Assembly (NCBI GenBank): GCA_050084515.1
Contig: CM114271.1
Coordinates: forward strand, 22,196,001-22,260,000
Length of the DNA stretch: 64,000 bases
Reading direction: 5' to 3'
DNA from: Blasia pusilla
Lineage: Eukaryota > Marchantiophyta > Marchantiopsida > Blasiales
Position 1 is the first letter of the stretch. Each line of letters starts with the position of its first letter. Shown here piece after piece: positions 1 to 11,900 of the stretch. Both the position numbers and the translations under genes were made by a program. The notes under the pieces were generated by a model that searched no databases, was not told where the DNA came from, and saw only the letters and a list, made by a program, of their open reading frames with translations.

Positions 1-1
1 A

Positions 2-574
2 AAAAAATACAACGATCAAAGGTGATAGAATTACTCTAAGAGTTGCGGTGAGCTGATTAGGAATGCGGCTACCACCGGCGAGAGCTCGATCAGCTGACTG
101 TTGGAGAACAATGACACGATCATATAGCCTATCCACCCTATCTCGCATTTCGGGGCCAACAGCTCGATATCCCGTAATAATTACACGTTTAAGAGAATTC
201 AAATTCTCGACCAAATCAGCAATTTCCTTTACGGTGGCCTCTCTCTCCTGCGCCCGCGCGTCGACTGATCGCGGTAATCGGTACTGCGCCCTTCCATGAC
301 GCCTTCCACTCCTTCTATGACATAAAACAAATTGCCACGAGCCTCTCGAGAATCCATACTCGCCAAAAAACGCTGCCCTCGCTCGGTCCGAGCAAGAGGC
401 TGGATTATTTGAATCACCGCAAGAAGAATCACAAACCTCCGAACGAGCTCTTAATCTAATTGCTGCTAGACTGCTTCCACAGATCTCACGACCCCGAGAT
501 TCCAAGGACGCTGTGGAAATCGATTGCCAAGCGCCAGAGCTCGCCGCGCTATAAGCTCGAGGCATGGCTGCCAT
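2..574 (-). CDS. Unrecognised open frame running off the left edge
   Basis: From an ATG at 574 the minus strand stays open for 191 codons to the window edge, so this would be a 5' part. An in-frame stop lies upstream of the ATG. The last third looks helical and coiled-coil-like (EIADLVENLNSLKRVIITG, then MRDRVDRLYDRVIVLQQ). I recognise no family. The DNA is GC-rich, and other frames on both strands are also open: one on the plus strand (about 325-561) ends in DAVEIDCQAPELAAL and stops. The coding strand is therefore not settled. It could be a retrotransposon gag or a host gene fragment. The sharp change to AT-rich Helitron DNA at about 0.78 kb suggests it is older flanking sequence. Confidence 0.22.
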   Translation of the reverse strand, partial: MAAMPRAYSAASSGAWQSISTASLESRGREICGSSLAAIRLRARSEVCDSSCGDSNNPASCSDRARAAFFGEYGFSRGSWQFVLCHRRSGRRHGRAQYRLPRSVDARAQEREATVKEIADLVENLNSLKRVIITGYRAVGPEMRDRVDRLYDRVIVLQQSADRALAGGSRIPNQLTATLRVILSPLIVVFF

Positions 575-779
575 TCTCTTTTCCTTCAACCCGTCGCCGT
601 ACGCTCCCGCTGCCCTGCCACGATATTCACCAGATCCGAGCCTGTGGGTTCGGAATCACCGAGCCTCCCGCTCGTCAACCCATGCGAAATAGCCCGCCAA
701 TAGGCATTCTGCTGTGGCGCAAAGGGATTGAACGTCGCTACAAACAAATGGAGCTAAATTCAAACGTTCTTCTTAAGAG

Positions 780-812
780 CTAGATGAACGCTTAATGGAA
801 GGTGCAATGCAC
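780..812 (-). other. Candidate Helitron 3' terminus (hairpin plus CTAG)
   Basis: Downstream of the helicase stop, on the minus strand, lies a small hairpin GTGCATTGCAC (802-812), then 18 bases, then CTAG (780-783). Plant Helitrons end in a short hairpin followed by CTRR, so this is the right arrangement. It coincides with the change from AT-rich element DNA to the GC-rich left flank. Against it, the next base is C, whereas Helitrons usually insert before T. Confidence 0.35.
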
Positions 813-1029
813 GAAAAATTCAAACAAATTTTACTATTAAGAGAGGTGCTTGCGCGATAAGAGAAACACATGAAAAAAACTTTTCTATAAAGAGCATAAA
901 AAATATACAAGATTTTTATTTCATAAAAAGAAATTTATACACAACATTTCGAGTGTAATTACCTTTTTCATTGGAATGTGTATCACTACCCGTATCATTA
1001 TATGAATTGAATTCTTTTCTCCTACTCTA

Positions 1030-1400
1030 GATGATGCAACATATAACTGCCCATGAGAAAGTACAGGTATGGGTAAAACATATTCCAACCTTTCATAAAG
1101 TTTGACCTTGTGATTTATTAATAGTCATAGCAAAAGTTGGACGGATAGGGAATTGGAATCTACGTAAATCAAAAGGCAACCATGAGTAAGAAGCAATCAA
1201 TGGAATATGCAAAATGAAAATTTGATCTCCAATGTTCTTCCATGTAATAATTTCAGCATCAATAATATGTTGCATGAATCCACGCATGATTAGCCGAGTG
1301 TCATTCGCTTGTCCTTTTGCCCAATTCATATTCCGTAAAAGCATAATTTGTGCACCAATCTTCAAACACAAACGATGTGGAGGCAATCCAGAAGGTAAGC
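1030..1400 (-). pseudogene. Helitron helicase C-terminal part
   Basis: The frame ending at 1093 carries PPHRLCLKIGAQIMLLRNMN, IPLIASYSWLPFDLRR and FAMTINKSQGQTL, the last being the Q-rich helicase motif of PIF1/RecD-type enzymes. The next frame downstream (about 1090-1030) reads PIPVLSHGQLYVASSRVGEK, the final conserved helicase motif. These mark the 3' end of the coding part of the Helitron. A frameshift separates the two strings. Confidence 0.82.
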
Positions 1401-1521
1401 AAGTATCAAGAACTCTGTTGGATAGATATAACTCATTCCCTCATTTGGAACAGAATCAATACTAAGATAAATATGCTCATGTATATAACACAAATTTGTT
1501 AGAAAATATATTCCCAAAAAC

Positions 1522-2650
1522 TTAGTCTAAATTTGTTAAAGTAGACAAAATGAAGTCATTTTCGTTAAGAGTAAGAATAGTAAGAGAAAAAATTAGTACC
1601 TCTCCAGAAAATCGAGACATGACTTCCATATTTATGTCATCAATATCTCTGTTTCTTGGTGTGAGAATGGCCGTATCTCTTAAAAAGTTGATGGCATTAA
1701 ACCTTTGAAGATCATTCTCATGTATCATATGAATAAGATCATTTACATTCTTGCTATGAACAACCATGTTAAACTGCACGGATCATATCTTCTCCCAAAG
1801 AAGTGTGTAATGGCACATGACCCTCTCCAACCTCCAATAACCAATCAGCAAAAGCTTGTTAATCAAAACGCATATGCCCTTCTAAATTTTGAACTCTCAT
1901 GTTGTAGTAAGCTTCATCACCTTTATATGGGACCATAAATTAGATCTTTTTTAAGTGGCTTGGATAATTTTAGGATGATCCCCATGACGAATGATAGGTA
2001 AAACCTTTCGAAAGTCACCACAAAAAAAGGACCTTTCCCCCAAATGGCATGTCCTTGAGGTCATAAGATATCACTCCCATAATATCTTGTAAGGTACGAT
2101 TCACAGCCTCAAATGCACGATGATGAGTCATAGGTGCCTCATCCCATATAGTAAGCGTAGCCTTTTGGATCAAATGTGCTGCATCGCTATTGACAATCAT
2201 ATTGCAAGTGGAGCTTTCATCAACATTTATGGGAATCCTAAAACTTGAGCGTGATGTACGCCCTCCATCTAAGAGTAATGTTGCTATCTCAAATGATGCA
2301 ACAACTAAAGCAATACCTCCCTTACTTCTTACACTTGCAAGGAGAAGATTATATAAGAAAATCTTTCCAGTTCCACCTGGCCCATCTATGAACAACAAAT
2401 TTCTAGAAGGTATAGCATTATGCATCATTTTATGCAATTGATCATGGATAGCATCCCAAATGATCTGTTGTCCATCATTCAAAGATGCCTCTCCACTTCT
2501 AACTTGCTCACATAAGCCATTTTGATCATATAAGAGTGTCTCTTCCTCCAAAAATGTTCGTGAATGAGGGGATTCGAAGTTAGGTTGTGGCATGTCTGGA
2601 AAATTAGACAATCGCTTTCGAAGATCTTGCATATGATAATGTACTTCCAA
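1522..2650 (-). pseudogene. Helitron PIF1-type helicase, N-terminal part
   Basis: The 211-codon frame 2650-2015 has the SF1B helicase P-loop FIDGPGGTGKIFLYNLLL and Walker B LTIWDEAPM. In the P-loop the residue after GK is Ile, where most copies have Thr, so nucleotide binding is doubtful. The frame then continues out of phase through GDFRKVLPIIRHGD (about 2015-1960). The frame 1779-1522 supplies NDLIHMIHENDLQRF and DTAILTPRNRDIDDIN. PIF1-like helicases unwind DNA during rolling-circle transposition. Frame changes show that the gene is broken. Confidence 0.85.
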
Positions 2651-3940
2651 TAATGCAATGTTAATGGTAGGAGATTCAGGTGGGAGATTAGGAATTCATG
2701 TTTTCTGCAAGAGCAACCAATATATATGAAATAATCAAAGCTTACCTCACGTCGTTCATATAATATATCATCTATGAGTGGAGCCAAAAATTGACTCCAT
2801 AGTACATGAGGTCTAGCATGTGTATTATAAGCTAGAATGATGGCAAATAATTGGCGAAGTGAGGGACCGATGCGAATCTCTGAAGCTTCTTGTAAGCAAG
2901 AGAAGGCTTCATTATCATCCTCAAGAAAGTCCCAATTGAATAGAAGCTTCCTTAAAAGTTGGATATACGACTCCATGTACAGTTCTCAAGTGTTCATAGG
3001 AAGTTGCACCTCGAACATGATGAAGAAGTAATCGCAGCCAACGAAGTTCTCCATCACCTGTAGAAACTTATGTAATTGGTAATATCATTTAGTATTATCA
3101 AAAAATCACTCATTTCCTAATATGAATATTTATAAAGTGAGATAAGAAATTCACTTTCATTATAACATAAGCACAATACGACATGTAGTGTTTACTTGGA
3201 TGAGTAAGGTATAAACGTCCAATAGGTTGACCGCACCCATTTCTTTTTCGTATTCTACGAACCGATTCTCTTTTACTCCAATGATAATATAAAGGGAACT
3301 CAAGATATAAATACTCTCAAACCTTTTGATCAAGTTGATTAGTAACAAACCATTGAGCTAAGGGGGTGTCCCTATTTCTTTGTAAAATATTCTCAGGCAT
3401 ATCAGAATCATTGAAGTAAACCGTTTGTGCCTCGGGTAGATGAACAGCCAATCTCATAACACCTGGTTGGTCGGCATGCAAATTAAACTTGAAAAGTTGC
3501 CAACATGCCTCTGAAGAAGAGATATATCTACATACAATTTCATGATTAATTACTTTATAGACTTTGATGTATATCATGTCATTAAAAAAAAAGTCAATTA
3601 GAATGGGAAAGATAATCAAATTGTGTTAAGGGTACCTAGCATCGAGATATTGGTCAGTCTCATCAATGATCTCCATTGTCATGGAGGTATCCATATCTTT
3701 TGAGACCTTAAATGATACAATATGAGATTCCTGATATACGTATTTATATAAGTATTTCACCGTAGAAATATTTTTTGTGATCTCCAAATTAATATGATAA
3801 TCAAAGAGGGTACATAATGAAGGATTATAAGGCACAACCCATCGATTATCCAAGCACTTGATGCACTTCATTGCCTTCTTTCCATCGTCCAATCTAGAGT
3901 ATGTAACAAAGAACACAATATTAGAAGAGATGAAAGACAT
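2479..3940 (-). pseudogene. Helitron linker between Rep and helicase
   Basis: Ordered pieces of the conserved region between Rep and helicase are visible on the minus strand. The frame 3940-3626 holds NRWVVPYNPSLCTLFDYH and VKYLYKYVY. The frame 3619-3317 holds SSSEACWQLFKFNLHADQPG and MRLAVHLPEAQTVYF. Around 3240-3110 a frame reads RIRKRNGCGQPIGRLYLTHP. Around 3060-2760 a frame reads LRLLLHHVRGATSYEHLRTV and then EDDNEAFSCLQEASEIR. Each piece sits in its own frame and the gaps are short and AT-rich. Some gaps could be introns, but the abutting frame changes look like indels. Confidence 0.78.
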
Positions 3941-4274
3941 ACGTAGGATTTACAACCAAAAAAAAGAGAATTTCATATACTTATGGAAACTCATTTTCAT
4001 AGCAAACTAAGAAATTAATAGTTGAAGTACCTTCGATAGATTGGGTAACCATCTTCAATCTCCGAAGTCACATCCGCAAAAGCCTTGGAATACCATTTAA
4101 TACATTTTTTGTTTCCCTATCCATGCAAGGAGCATTTGGATTTAATTATCCGCATGGACCATGAATCATACAATTAGCCATATTAGAATAGAGTCTTGGA
4201 TGCGTGATCAGATTTGGAAGTTCAGCTACAATAATATCATCATAATTAGAAGTGGTATGTGGCTTGTCCCCATG

Positions 4275-5217
4275 TCAGAGAATAATCAAGACATTGACAT
4301 GAGGTAAGCCTCTTTTTTGAAACTCCACCACATGAATGCATCCCAAAACTCGTCCCAAAATATGCTTCTTCATAATGAATCGTATTAACTCCCTCTTTTT
4401 TTTCTCAAAAACTCTCACAACCAAATCGGGTCGATCTACAACAGTTTGGCCGCGTATAATGCTAACATAATCTCTTCCCACTTAGAATTGTATATCATGG
4501 TCAAAAACAAATCCGGTTTTCCAAAATGCTTCACAATAGCCATGCATCTTGATAAAGTTGATGCATATGACGTGGCCCCCCACTAAAAGAAGAAGGCAAA
4601 ATAATGAGTCTCCCAAACCTTGCCCCATCCATATCGTGTTGATGTAAGGCGTTTTTTACATCTTGATACAATTCAACTCGTAACTCTTTTTGATTTAATT
4701 GAACCCAACATCAACTTTGCATCTCTATAGTTGCATAGAGTTAAACCATGTACTCTTGAGTAAGGTGACCAAATCGAAGTAATCGATTATCATCTTCACC
4801 TCCAAGTCGTGTATGTAGTCGAAAAGAGGCAAATTGCAAGGCTGTTATACACTTTTGATTCCTTATGAAGGTCTCCTCATTTATCTCTCCATCAACTCTA
4901 TCCTCCTCCACTGAGTCATTAGAACATTGTTCATCTCCACCATGCACTATATTATCCCTCGCAGCGGTACTGGTTGTAGTTTCGAGAAAACCCCCAAATG
5001 GTATTCCAGGATGCCATCCAACTTCACCATAAACAAACGACAAGAAAAAGTGTAGCGTAACATATGCTTCATTTAGGTCTAATATACGTCTTGTCCCCCC
5101 TCCATGTAATTGCACAATAATATCACCGCGATCAACACAATCAATTCCATCAATTGGAAAAAATTGGTACAATTTCTGAAGCCAATGGTAACTTGTAACG
5201 TTTTGCCTTAAGACCAC
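4275..5217 (-). pseudogene. Helitron Rep (HUH nuclease) segment with altered HUH motif
   Basis: Minus-strand fragments match the Helitron_like_N/Rep domain: IILPSSFSGGPRHMHQLYQD, then, after a one-base frameshift near 4545, the FGKPDLFLTMIYNSKW string. The last fragment is the frame 4481-4275, with RPDLVVRVFEKKKRELIRF and FQKRGLPHVNVLIIL. In working Helitron Reps the last string normally reads GLPHxH, the metal-binding HUH motif. Here the second His is Asn, which one base change (CAT to AAT) would explain. The frameshift and the altered motif both argue that nicking activity is lost. Confidence 0.8.
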
Positions 5218-6231
5218 CCTTACTTGCCTTTAGGATGATGCACACATTCCGATCACTTGCCGTACTTGCAATGTTACGAAATACTTTAACATAGGGATTA
5301 TGCTCATATAATATCTCTTGTAGCCCTTGTAGGATGTCAAGTCGGAGATCATATGACATAACTATTCCTCGATGCTCCAACTCATTCTCAGTATCATGAA
5401 TGTAGATTTGAGCAAATCTATGATAATCCCCTTCCTCAGGATGTAGTCCTCCAATAGTATGGTACATGCCACCTTGAACCCTAAAGTGTCCGATACCACC
5501 AATTTGCTCTGCCACATGAGCTCCGGTAGAAGCTAATTGCAATGCAGAATTATAAGCCCGAGCATGGGAAAGAAAATGACCACTTTGAGCATCAATACCT
5601 GAAATTAATAATTGCAAGAATGGAGGAGTATTTTTCAAGAGAGGAAGTTGTACTCTTCCATATTCGCAACACATGCCAAAAGGAGAGTTGTGACATCTTG
5701 TCGCTGTCACCTTCTCACATTTCCAATGGAGAGCATGGCACGAAGAACATATTTCAGTCATATTCCCAATATTAAGACGGCCCGTTGTTTGGCTTACAAT
5801 TGATGGAATTCCAAGCTTTTTGACGTCACTTTCTTGGAAGTTTGTAGTCCGTGCAATATTAAGTAACTTTTTGACTCTCACAATCCTCCCAATATTAGTT
5901 GATGTCTGCAAATTTGTCAAAATAGGAGCATAAGTCCATTCGCTAATGGGTTATCCACTCCATTAAGCATAGAAGGTACGTCCTCAATTCTTGATGGAAG
6001 TGTGGGAGCATCAAATACAACTTCATCTCCTTGATCTCTAGGTAATAGTATCTCCTCTTCAATACTTATGATGTTAGGGACCTCAACCCCATTCCCTCCA
6101 ATATGCAATTCCTCAACCAAAGCAGGCATGGGAGTAGATATGTCAAAAATAGGAACTCTGATATTATTCTCCTCAGTCCTGCATCTACAATGGAATTTGT
6201 AAGTACGACTTAAAGAAATACTTGCAATCAA
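5150..6231 (-). pseudogene. Helitron N-terminal Cys-rich segment
   Basis: The frame from 5920 to 5150 carries ICSSCHALHWKCEK, a CxxC pair with a later CC, then FRVQGGMYHTIGGLHPEEG and FAQIYIHDTENELEHRG. These are hallmark strings of the plant Helitron N-terminal region ahead of Rep. The frame 6231-5917 supplies the acidic stretch just upstream. The two frames differ, so an intron or a frameshift lies near 5920. The segment continues in the overlapping frame ending at 4741 (IIVQLHGGGTRRILDLNEAY). It is likely non-functional as part of a broken gene. Confidence 0.8.
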
Positions 6232-6277
6232 AAAATCCTAAAGCAAGTTCATAAGGCATTCATATAAGGTTGTATAC

Positions 6278-7071
6278 CTTGGAATATCTTGAATCGGGGT
6301 CTCCACCACAACAATATTTCTATCATCTTCAATTCCTCCAATAATATAAGAAGATCCTACATAATGTTGAAGGGCACACCTTCTTCTTTTATGTTCTCTT
6401 TAGTAGACCCTTCTTTTTTCCTTTCGAAGAGCGTCATTTTGTATACGAATGACACGTTTTCTCTTTTGTGGCTCGCCTCGCAACACTTTTTAGATTTCAC
6501 GTATATCTGTAGGATTTTATGGAATGGGAAGTCTGCAAGAAGAGAATTCAAGGTATTATTAAGTTATTACTTTGGACTTACCATAATCTCACAAAAGAAT
6601 GGCCATAGAGAGAAATGAAAGCAAACTTTGATATGTTGAATATATGAGCATACGTCGACGTATCATGAATTTCTCGAAGATTAATTGTTTCAGTTTGCCT
6701 TGCTAATTTTTCTACACGAAGAGCTCACTTCCGTCTTTGTGCCTCGCCACGCAACACTTTCCGAAAATCACATACATCTGTTGGATTCAATGGAATAGGA
6801 AGTCTGCAAGAAATGGTTTCATCCAAGTAAGTTAATAACTTTGTACTTATCACAATCTTCGAAAAAGGTGGCCATAGAGTGAAATAAAGAAAATTTTGAT
6901 ATGTTGAAGATATGACCATACCTTGGTATATCATGAATTTCTTCAAGATGAATTGTTTGAGTTTTCCCTTCTAAGTTTTCCTTGCGAAGAGCACGTTTTC
7001 GCCTTTGTGCCTCACCACGCAACACTTTTCGGAAGTCATGTATATCTGTAGGATTCGACGGAATAGAAAGT
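6278..7071 (-). repeat. Tandem triplicated N-terminal exon of the Helitron gene
   Basis: Three units with a period of about 269 bp each carry the same exon, flanked by a TTGCAG-type acceptor and a GTAT-type donor. Exon copies are at 6922-7071 (150 bp), 6654-6803 (150 bp) and 6278-6532 (255 bp, with a 3' extension). Each encodes a basic segment with the core FRKVLRGEAQRRKRALRKEN. The copy at 6922-7071 has no stop. The middle copy has one TGA where the sister copy has an Arg codon. The last copy has three stops in the matching frame. The three CGCAACACTT anchor positions are 6480, 6750 and 7019. Exon phase (1 base + 49 codons + 2 bases) makes repeated inclusion frame-neutral. Confidence 0.85.
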
Positions 7072-7399
7072 CTGCAAGAAATGAGTTTATAAAAACCATG
7101 TCATATCATGTTAAAGGTAGGTAGAAAAATTCAAGTACAATTTGAAGTGCAAATTTCTCTATCTCTCACATGCAGGGTAAATATAACGTGACCTTACGTT
7201 GGAGATATTCGAATCCGTAAAGGATCTTGTTTGTTTCTTGTCGAAGATGAAAGTGAAAAATTTGTGATGTCTTGAAGTGACCTGTCCTCCATCCCTAGTC
7301 CCTAGAATAATTTCCTTATATCTTTTTTTCTCTATAGAAAACACATAAAAATAAATAGAAAATATTAAGTAAACATTCAAAATAAATCAGTTCGGAATG

Positions 7400-8920
7400 A
7401 AAATGAGAAAAAATACTTGAAATTATTATTGAATAAAGAGTGACATGAAATCTATGAGCAAAACATAAAAAAATTGAGCATGGAGAGTGCGTTGCACGGG
7501 TAGAAATGTGGAGAGTAGTTGTAGTAATATTTGAGGAAGGTGACATTTAAGGTATATCACGACGCTTACTTGGATCACCAACCAACTACCGATGCAACCT
7601 ATCTCTATCATGAAGCATCCCATGCACTGCCAATGTGAAATTCAAGAAAACACGACTATCAATGCTTTTGACGCATCGATGGATGCAATTCAGGAGCATC
7701 ATATTCCATCCCAAGCTATTGGCCCCGCGTACGTCCAACTACTTTTATGGGACGAAGGCACTTAACATGCCATTTCACTTTCAAGAACAGAAGAAGACCG
7801 ATGGATGATGACCATAAGTCATCTTCGAGTCACCAAATATGAATTTTTTTTCCTCTTCCCACCCTTTGTTTTTCCTCCTTCACGTGGTTCGAATCTGTTG
7901 AGATCTAGTTGTTCATATCTATGAAGATCTGGCCAGATTACGCCGTTGAATTTAGCGCTACCTTTAATGGATCCTAACTTTGGTCCATTGTCTCCCAAAC
8001 CCCGCAACCCCGATCTATCCCGCCCACACTTTCGCTTTGGGGCATGCCTCTCAACCCGTGCTCCTCCGAATTTTGAGTCTCTCGTACCATGCGTTGCTTC
8101 TCCCTTTTCGTCACCTCTCACCATGCGTTCTTGGTCTCAGAGATTTGCGTCCTCTCTCACCCAAGCACACTCGACTGAGGGCTTTACGTAGTCTCTCACC
8201 TGAACTCACTCGGCTCCCGGCTTTGCATCAATCGATCAACTCTCTCAACCTGCGGTGTTTTTTTTCCCACTTACAATTTTTGCTCTTCCGCTTTTAGCTC
8301 CAGCATTTGCGTGTTCGTTTCCTTCAAGGCGCTTAGGTGAGCAAGGAGCAAAGTGGCCATGAGTCCGAGCTGAAGAGCTCCATCTCTCAAACACTTTGGC
8401 TTTGCGGCGTGCTGAAGAGCTCCATCTCTTCTATAGGCTTGATTGAGCACAATCTTGCGCTTTTTACATGCTTGATCGAGGACCACCTTGCACATTTAGT
8501 GGCAATAATCTCTTATCTGTAGGGACATGCCATGTAGATTGACTCCACTCCCCACCCTGTGCACCTCCCGTATTTGCATCCTCTCTCACCTTGTGCTACT
8601 CGCCGTCCGGATTTGGCTTGTCTCCTATCATGGGTTCCCTAGTTCACGGGAATACCTTACTGTTTTTCACTTGTGTTTCATTTAAGGTCTAAGGTCTAGC
8701 ATAATAGAGGAGAGTGAGGAATACACTACTTCTTAAGAAGCTCTATGCATGTGTGTGAAGCCTTGTCACGTGGCATCATTGGAGACCTTTAAAAATTAAG
8801 GATGGAGACCTTCACAATTAAGGAACCTAAACCGATGATAGTATAATTAATTTCAAACCCTAAAAGTTACTTTGTGTAAAATTTAAGTACAAAATGCTTA
8901 TGATTATGGATGAAATGCAA
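7400..8920. other. Unrecognised intergenic DNA, upstream of the Helitron
   Basis: No supported gene. At 7488-7501 is a GTGCGTTGCACGGG motif of the kind found at plant repeat ends. A C/T-rich stretch (7940-8640) has short open frames in several phases, but none resembles a protein family. It contains reiterated CTCTCACC words and a 19-bp direct repeat (see 8369-8429). The stretch could be a decayed captured gene; I see no proof. Confidence 0.4.
8369..8429. repeat. 19-bp direct repeat
   Basis: GCTGAAGAGCTCCATCTCT occurs exactly at 8369-8387 and again at 8411-8429, a spacing of 42 bp. Nothing else marks these as transposon ends. Confidence 0.8.
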
Positions 8921-11900
8921 AATTTAGCGATGGAAATAGATATGAAGATTATTGATGATGGAACAAGGATCCAAAGTTGGGAGAGAGAAAAATAAAGAGG
9001 AGAAATCTAAGGTTTGGGAAAGAACAACACCCACTAAAAAATGGTGATAGATTATGAAAATGGTAAATTCCTCCACAAGAAAACAGAAATGAAAGTCCCA
9101 CAAATGGAAATAAAAAACCTCCAAGAAATTATGATGCTTCAAAAATTATCAAATGGATATTTCAACCCTAATCCACAAGAGAATCCACAATATTCCATTT
9201 TTCCCAAATATAGTCATTATTCATACCAACAAGCCTTCCCTAACTATTTCCCTACACATTTATCCATCCTCACCTCTACTTGAGACGAGAGTTAATTTGT
9301 TGTTAGGTTAAATCCTATTTTGCAATCATATAAAACTAATAGGATTTTCAATATTATCATACAAGATGATGTGATATAGTGGGGACAACCTCCCTAGTAA
9401 AATAGTAGGTATAGGGTTAGAATCCTCTCCAATATATATAACATTCACTAACTACATTCTTAGTTAATTTTAGTTAATGAAGGCATTTCTCTTTTCTATT
9501 AAAATTCATTTTCCTTTCACAAAATATCACATGTGAGTTAACATGATTATTTTAAAAAATAGCCATAAATTTATTTCAAAATTTAAATATAATTTACATT
9601 TTCTTAAATCTTAGAAGATTTCTAAAATTCCACTATTCTAAGTAAATCCACTCTTCAATTAAAATTTAAATGATATGCCAATCCTTAAATAAATCCATCC
9701 TTCAATAAAATTTAAACATCTACTCCTTCTTCATTAAAATTCATTTTCCCTTCCCATCAAATACGAGTTAAGAAAAACATGGTAACTTTTAGTTATTTTT
9801 TATAATTATCTCATCTTCTTATCACTTAGTATCACCTATTAAAATAAAATTAATTAAAAAATTAATTAATTAAAAAAAGTAATTTTCGTCTTCCATTCAA
9901 ATTTGTGATTCAAGAAACAAATCAAACATGTTACTAGTTTGTCTTATTGTACTTGTAGGGCTGCCCATTATAATATAGATAGATAATTCGATATTTTCAA
10001 CCCTTTTTTTACTCTCCTCGTGCTAACATAAGGAGGAATATTTTGATGGAGGTCTCTATCCAATCAATTGAGTTTAGGGATTTTCAGATCTTGACACATC
10101 ACACAAATTTAATATCGATGATACGCAAGATCTAGTCAAGGAAGAAATAAACTTGATTCTCATGGTTTTCTTACCACATGTATATATGATGTATATTAAA
10201 ATAGAAACTTATCTTGATTTGCCAAATGATGAATATCTAACACTGTAAATTTCTTCTTTGAAGTAGTTGACTAATCCTTCCATGAATGCCTAAGGAGTAT
10301 AGTGGTTTTGCATATTTTGTGCATTATGCAAGTTTCAAATAAGTATATTCTTCTGGTGGAAGTCTTTTTATAAAGAATAGTTCACACATATCTTTATAAA
10401 AAAAAGTAATGTTTAGACAACACTTTTATAACTGAAAATTTTTAATTTAAATATTTTAATATAGAAAATTTGCAAACAAATAATTATAAGAAGTAAATGC
10501 ATCACACAAGAAATTTGGTAGTCTTTTGGATAAAAAGATAGCAAAAGCAAGGAAGGAACGATCCCTTAAACGTAATAAAATCACAAAGAGTAAATGGAAT
10601 AAAATTTTTATTTCAAATTTTTTTATGAGCAAACTTGATTATCATCATAAAATCATGAATAGTTTGTGATACAACCACAAACCAAATATGAAGACCATTA
10701 AGATTAGTCTCTCCAATTCTATACTTTTAGTATTCCATTTTAACATAGTAATATTCCTCTTGCTTCATCTACACTAGTAAGCAAAAATGCATATACCACT
10801 ACAAGCAAAATAAGTCAATAGAGATAAGAATTTAGGGTCCACATGACATACACACATGTTGAGCTCCACATTCGAATGATTTTGGGAGTTACAAGCTTAA
10901 GAGGTCACTTGCTCTTGGATTTGCAAATCCCTCCTTTTAAGACTCTGCCCCAAATTTTTTAGTGTGCATAGTATGGGCATACCGCCTAATATTGGAGAAA
11001 AAGCGCTTAAATACAACATTTGCTAAAAATTTCCATTAAAAAAATCCTACATTTTATCATTACTCCTTTTTTTTTTTTATTAGAAAGATGTCAAAGATAT
11101 AAGTAAATCATTTCCAATAAATAGGAATCAATACTTAAGTGCATATATGATTTGTACCCATTGAGTTGGGGTATGTGGGGAAGAAGATGAAAAATGATTT
11201 TCATCTTCATCCTAAGGGACCACGGATCTTATTATCATTTTCCCTTTGCAGGTTTTTCCATATATTCATTTCCCTTATTACTTCTCATAAATAAAAATGA
11301 ATAAGTGGGATAATTTTTAATATAAATTTCAAGAAGTTTTTTCCCATGTTGGAAATCAAATTTGAAAACCACTTGAATACTTCTAAAATGATAGTTGTCA
11401 TTTTTCAAAAGGTTTCACACTTACCTCATAAAGTATGAAAATTTGATAAGAATTAAGCCTTTAACTATGTCAAAGTTATGAAATCTAACATGAAATGTGC
11501 TATGCATCGAGCTAACAAGCATGCTAGCAAAATGAAAAAGAGTATTCTTGTTGCCTACATCATATAAAACAAATTTTTGTTACCTTGGTGCCATGTATCA
11601 GGCAAAGAGGCTCCTTGAAAATCAGGAAGCTATTTATGCGAGATTTTTGGTTAGTACATGTCACATATTAATAATGTTATGTGCTTGGTTTCCAAAATGA
11701 TTCATAAAATGTGGTGTTTTTTTCCTCAAAGGAGGGAACCAGCGTTTGGCCCTTTGAGGAGGGGGGGTGGTGTGAGGGGAGGGAAGGTTTGGGGGGTTGT
11801 TTTGGGATTAATTATTAAACATGTGGATACACTAGATGGAGAGAAATAAAAACAGCAAGTGCTTGTAGGAGCAATAAAGACAGAAATAAGGGAAAGAAAT

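Larger units (their letters stand above)
960..7071 (-). mobile_element. Helitron-like element, degenerate Rep/helicase gene
   Basis: Read on the minus strand, fragments of one plant Helitron protein occur in the expected order: a basic N-terminal exon (three copies), a Cys-rich region, the Helitron_like_N/Rep region, the linker, and a PIF1-type helicase with Walker A and B, ending in the conserved MTINKSQGQTL and SHGQLYVA helicase motifs. Helitrons are rolling-circle DNA transposons; Rep nicks and joins strands and the helicase unwinds. The fragments lie in different frames, and several joins need frameshifts rather than introns, so this copy is dead. Outer ends are not proven; a candidate 3' end lies at 780-812. 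Confidence 0.85.

Noticed and set aside
11658-11849. Plus-strand frame over the G-rich run near 11.75 kb
   Set aside because: Low-complexity Gly/Arg-rich product in AT-rich intergenic DNA; only a short inverted repeat is real there.
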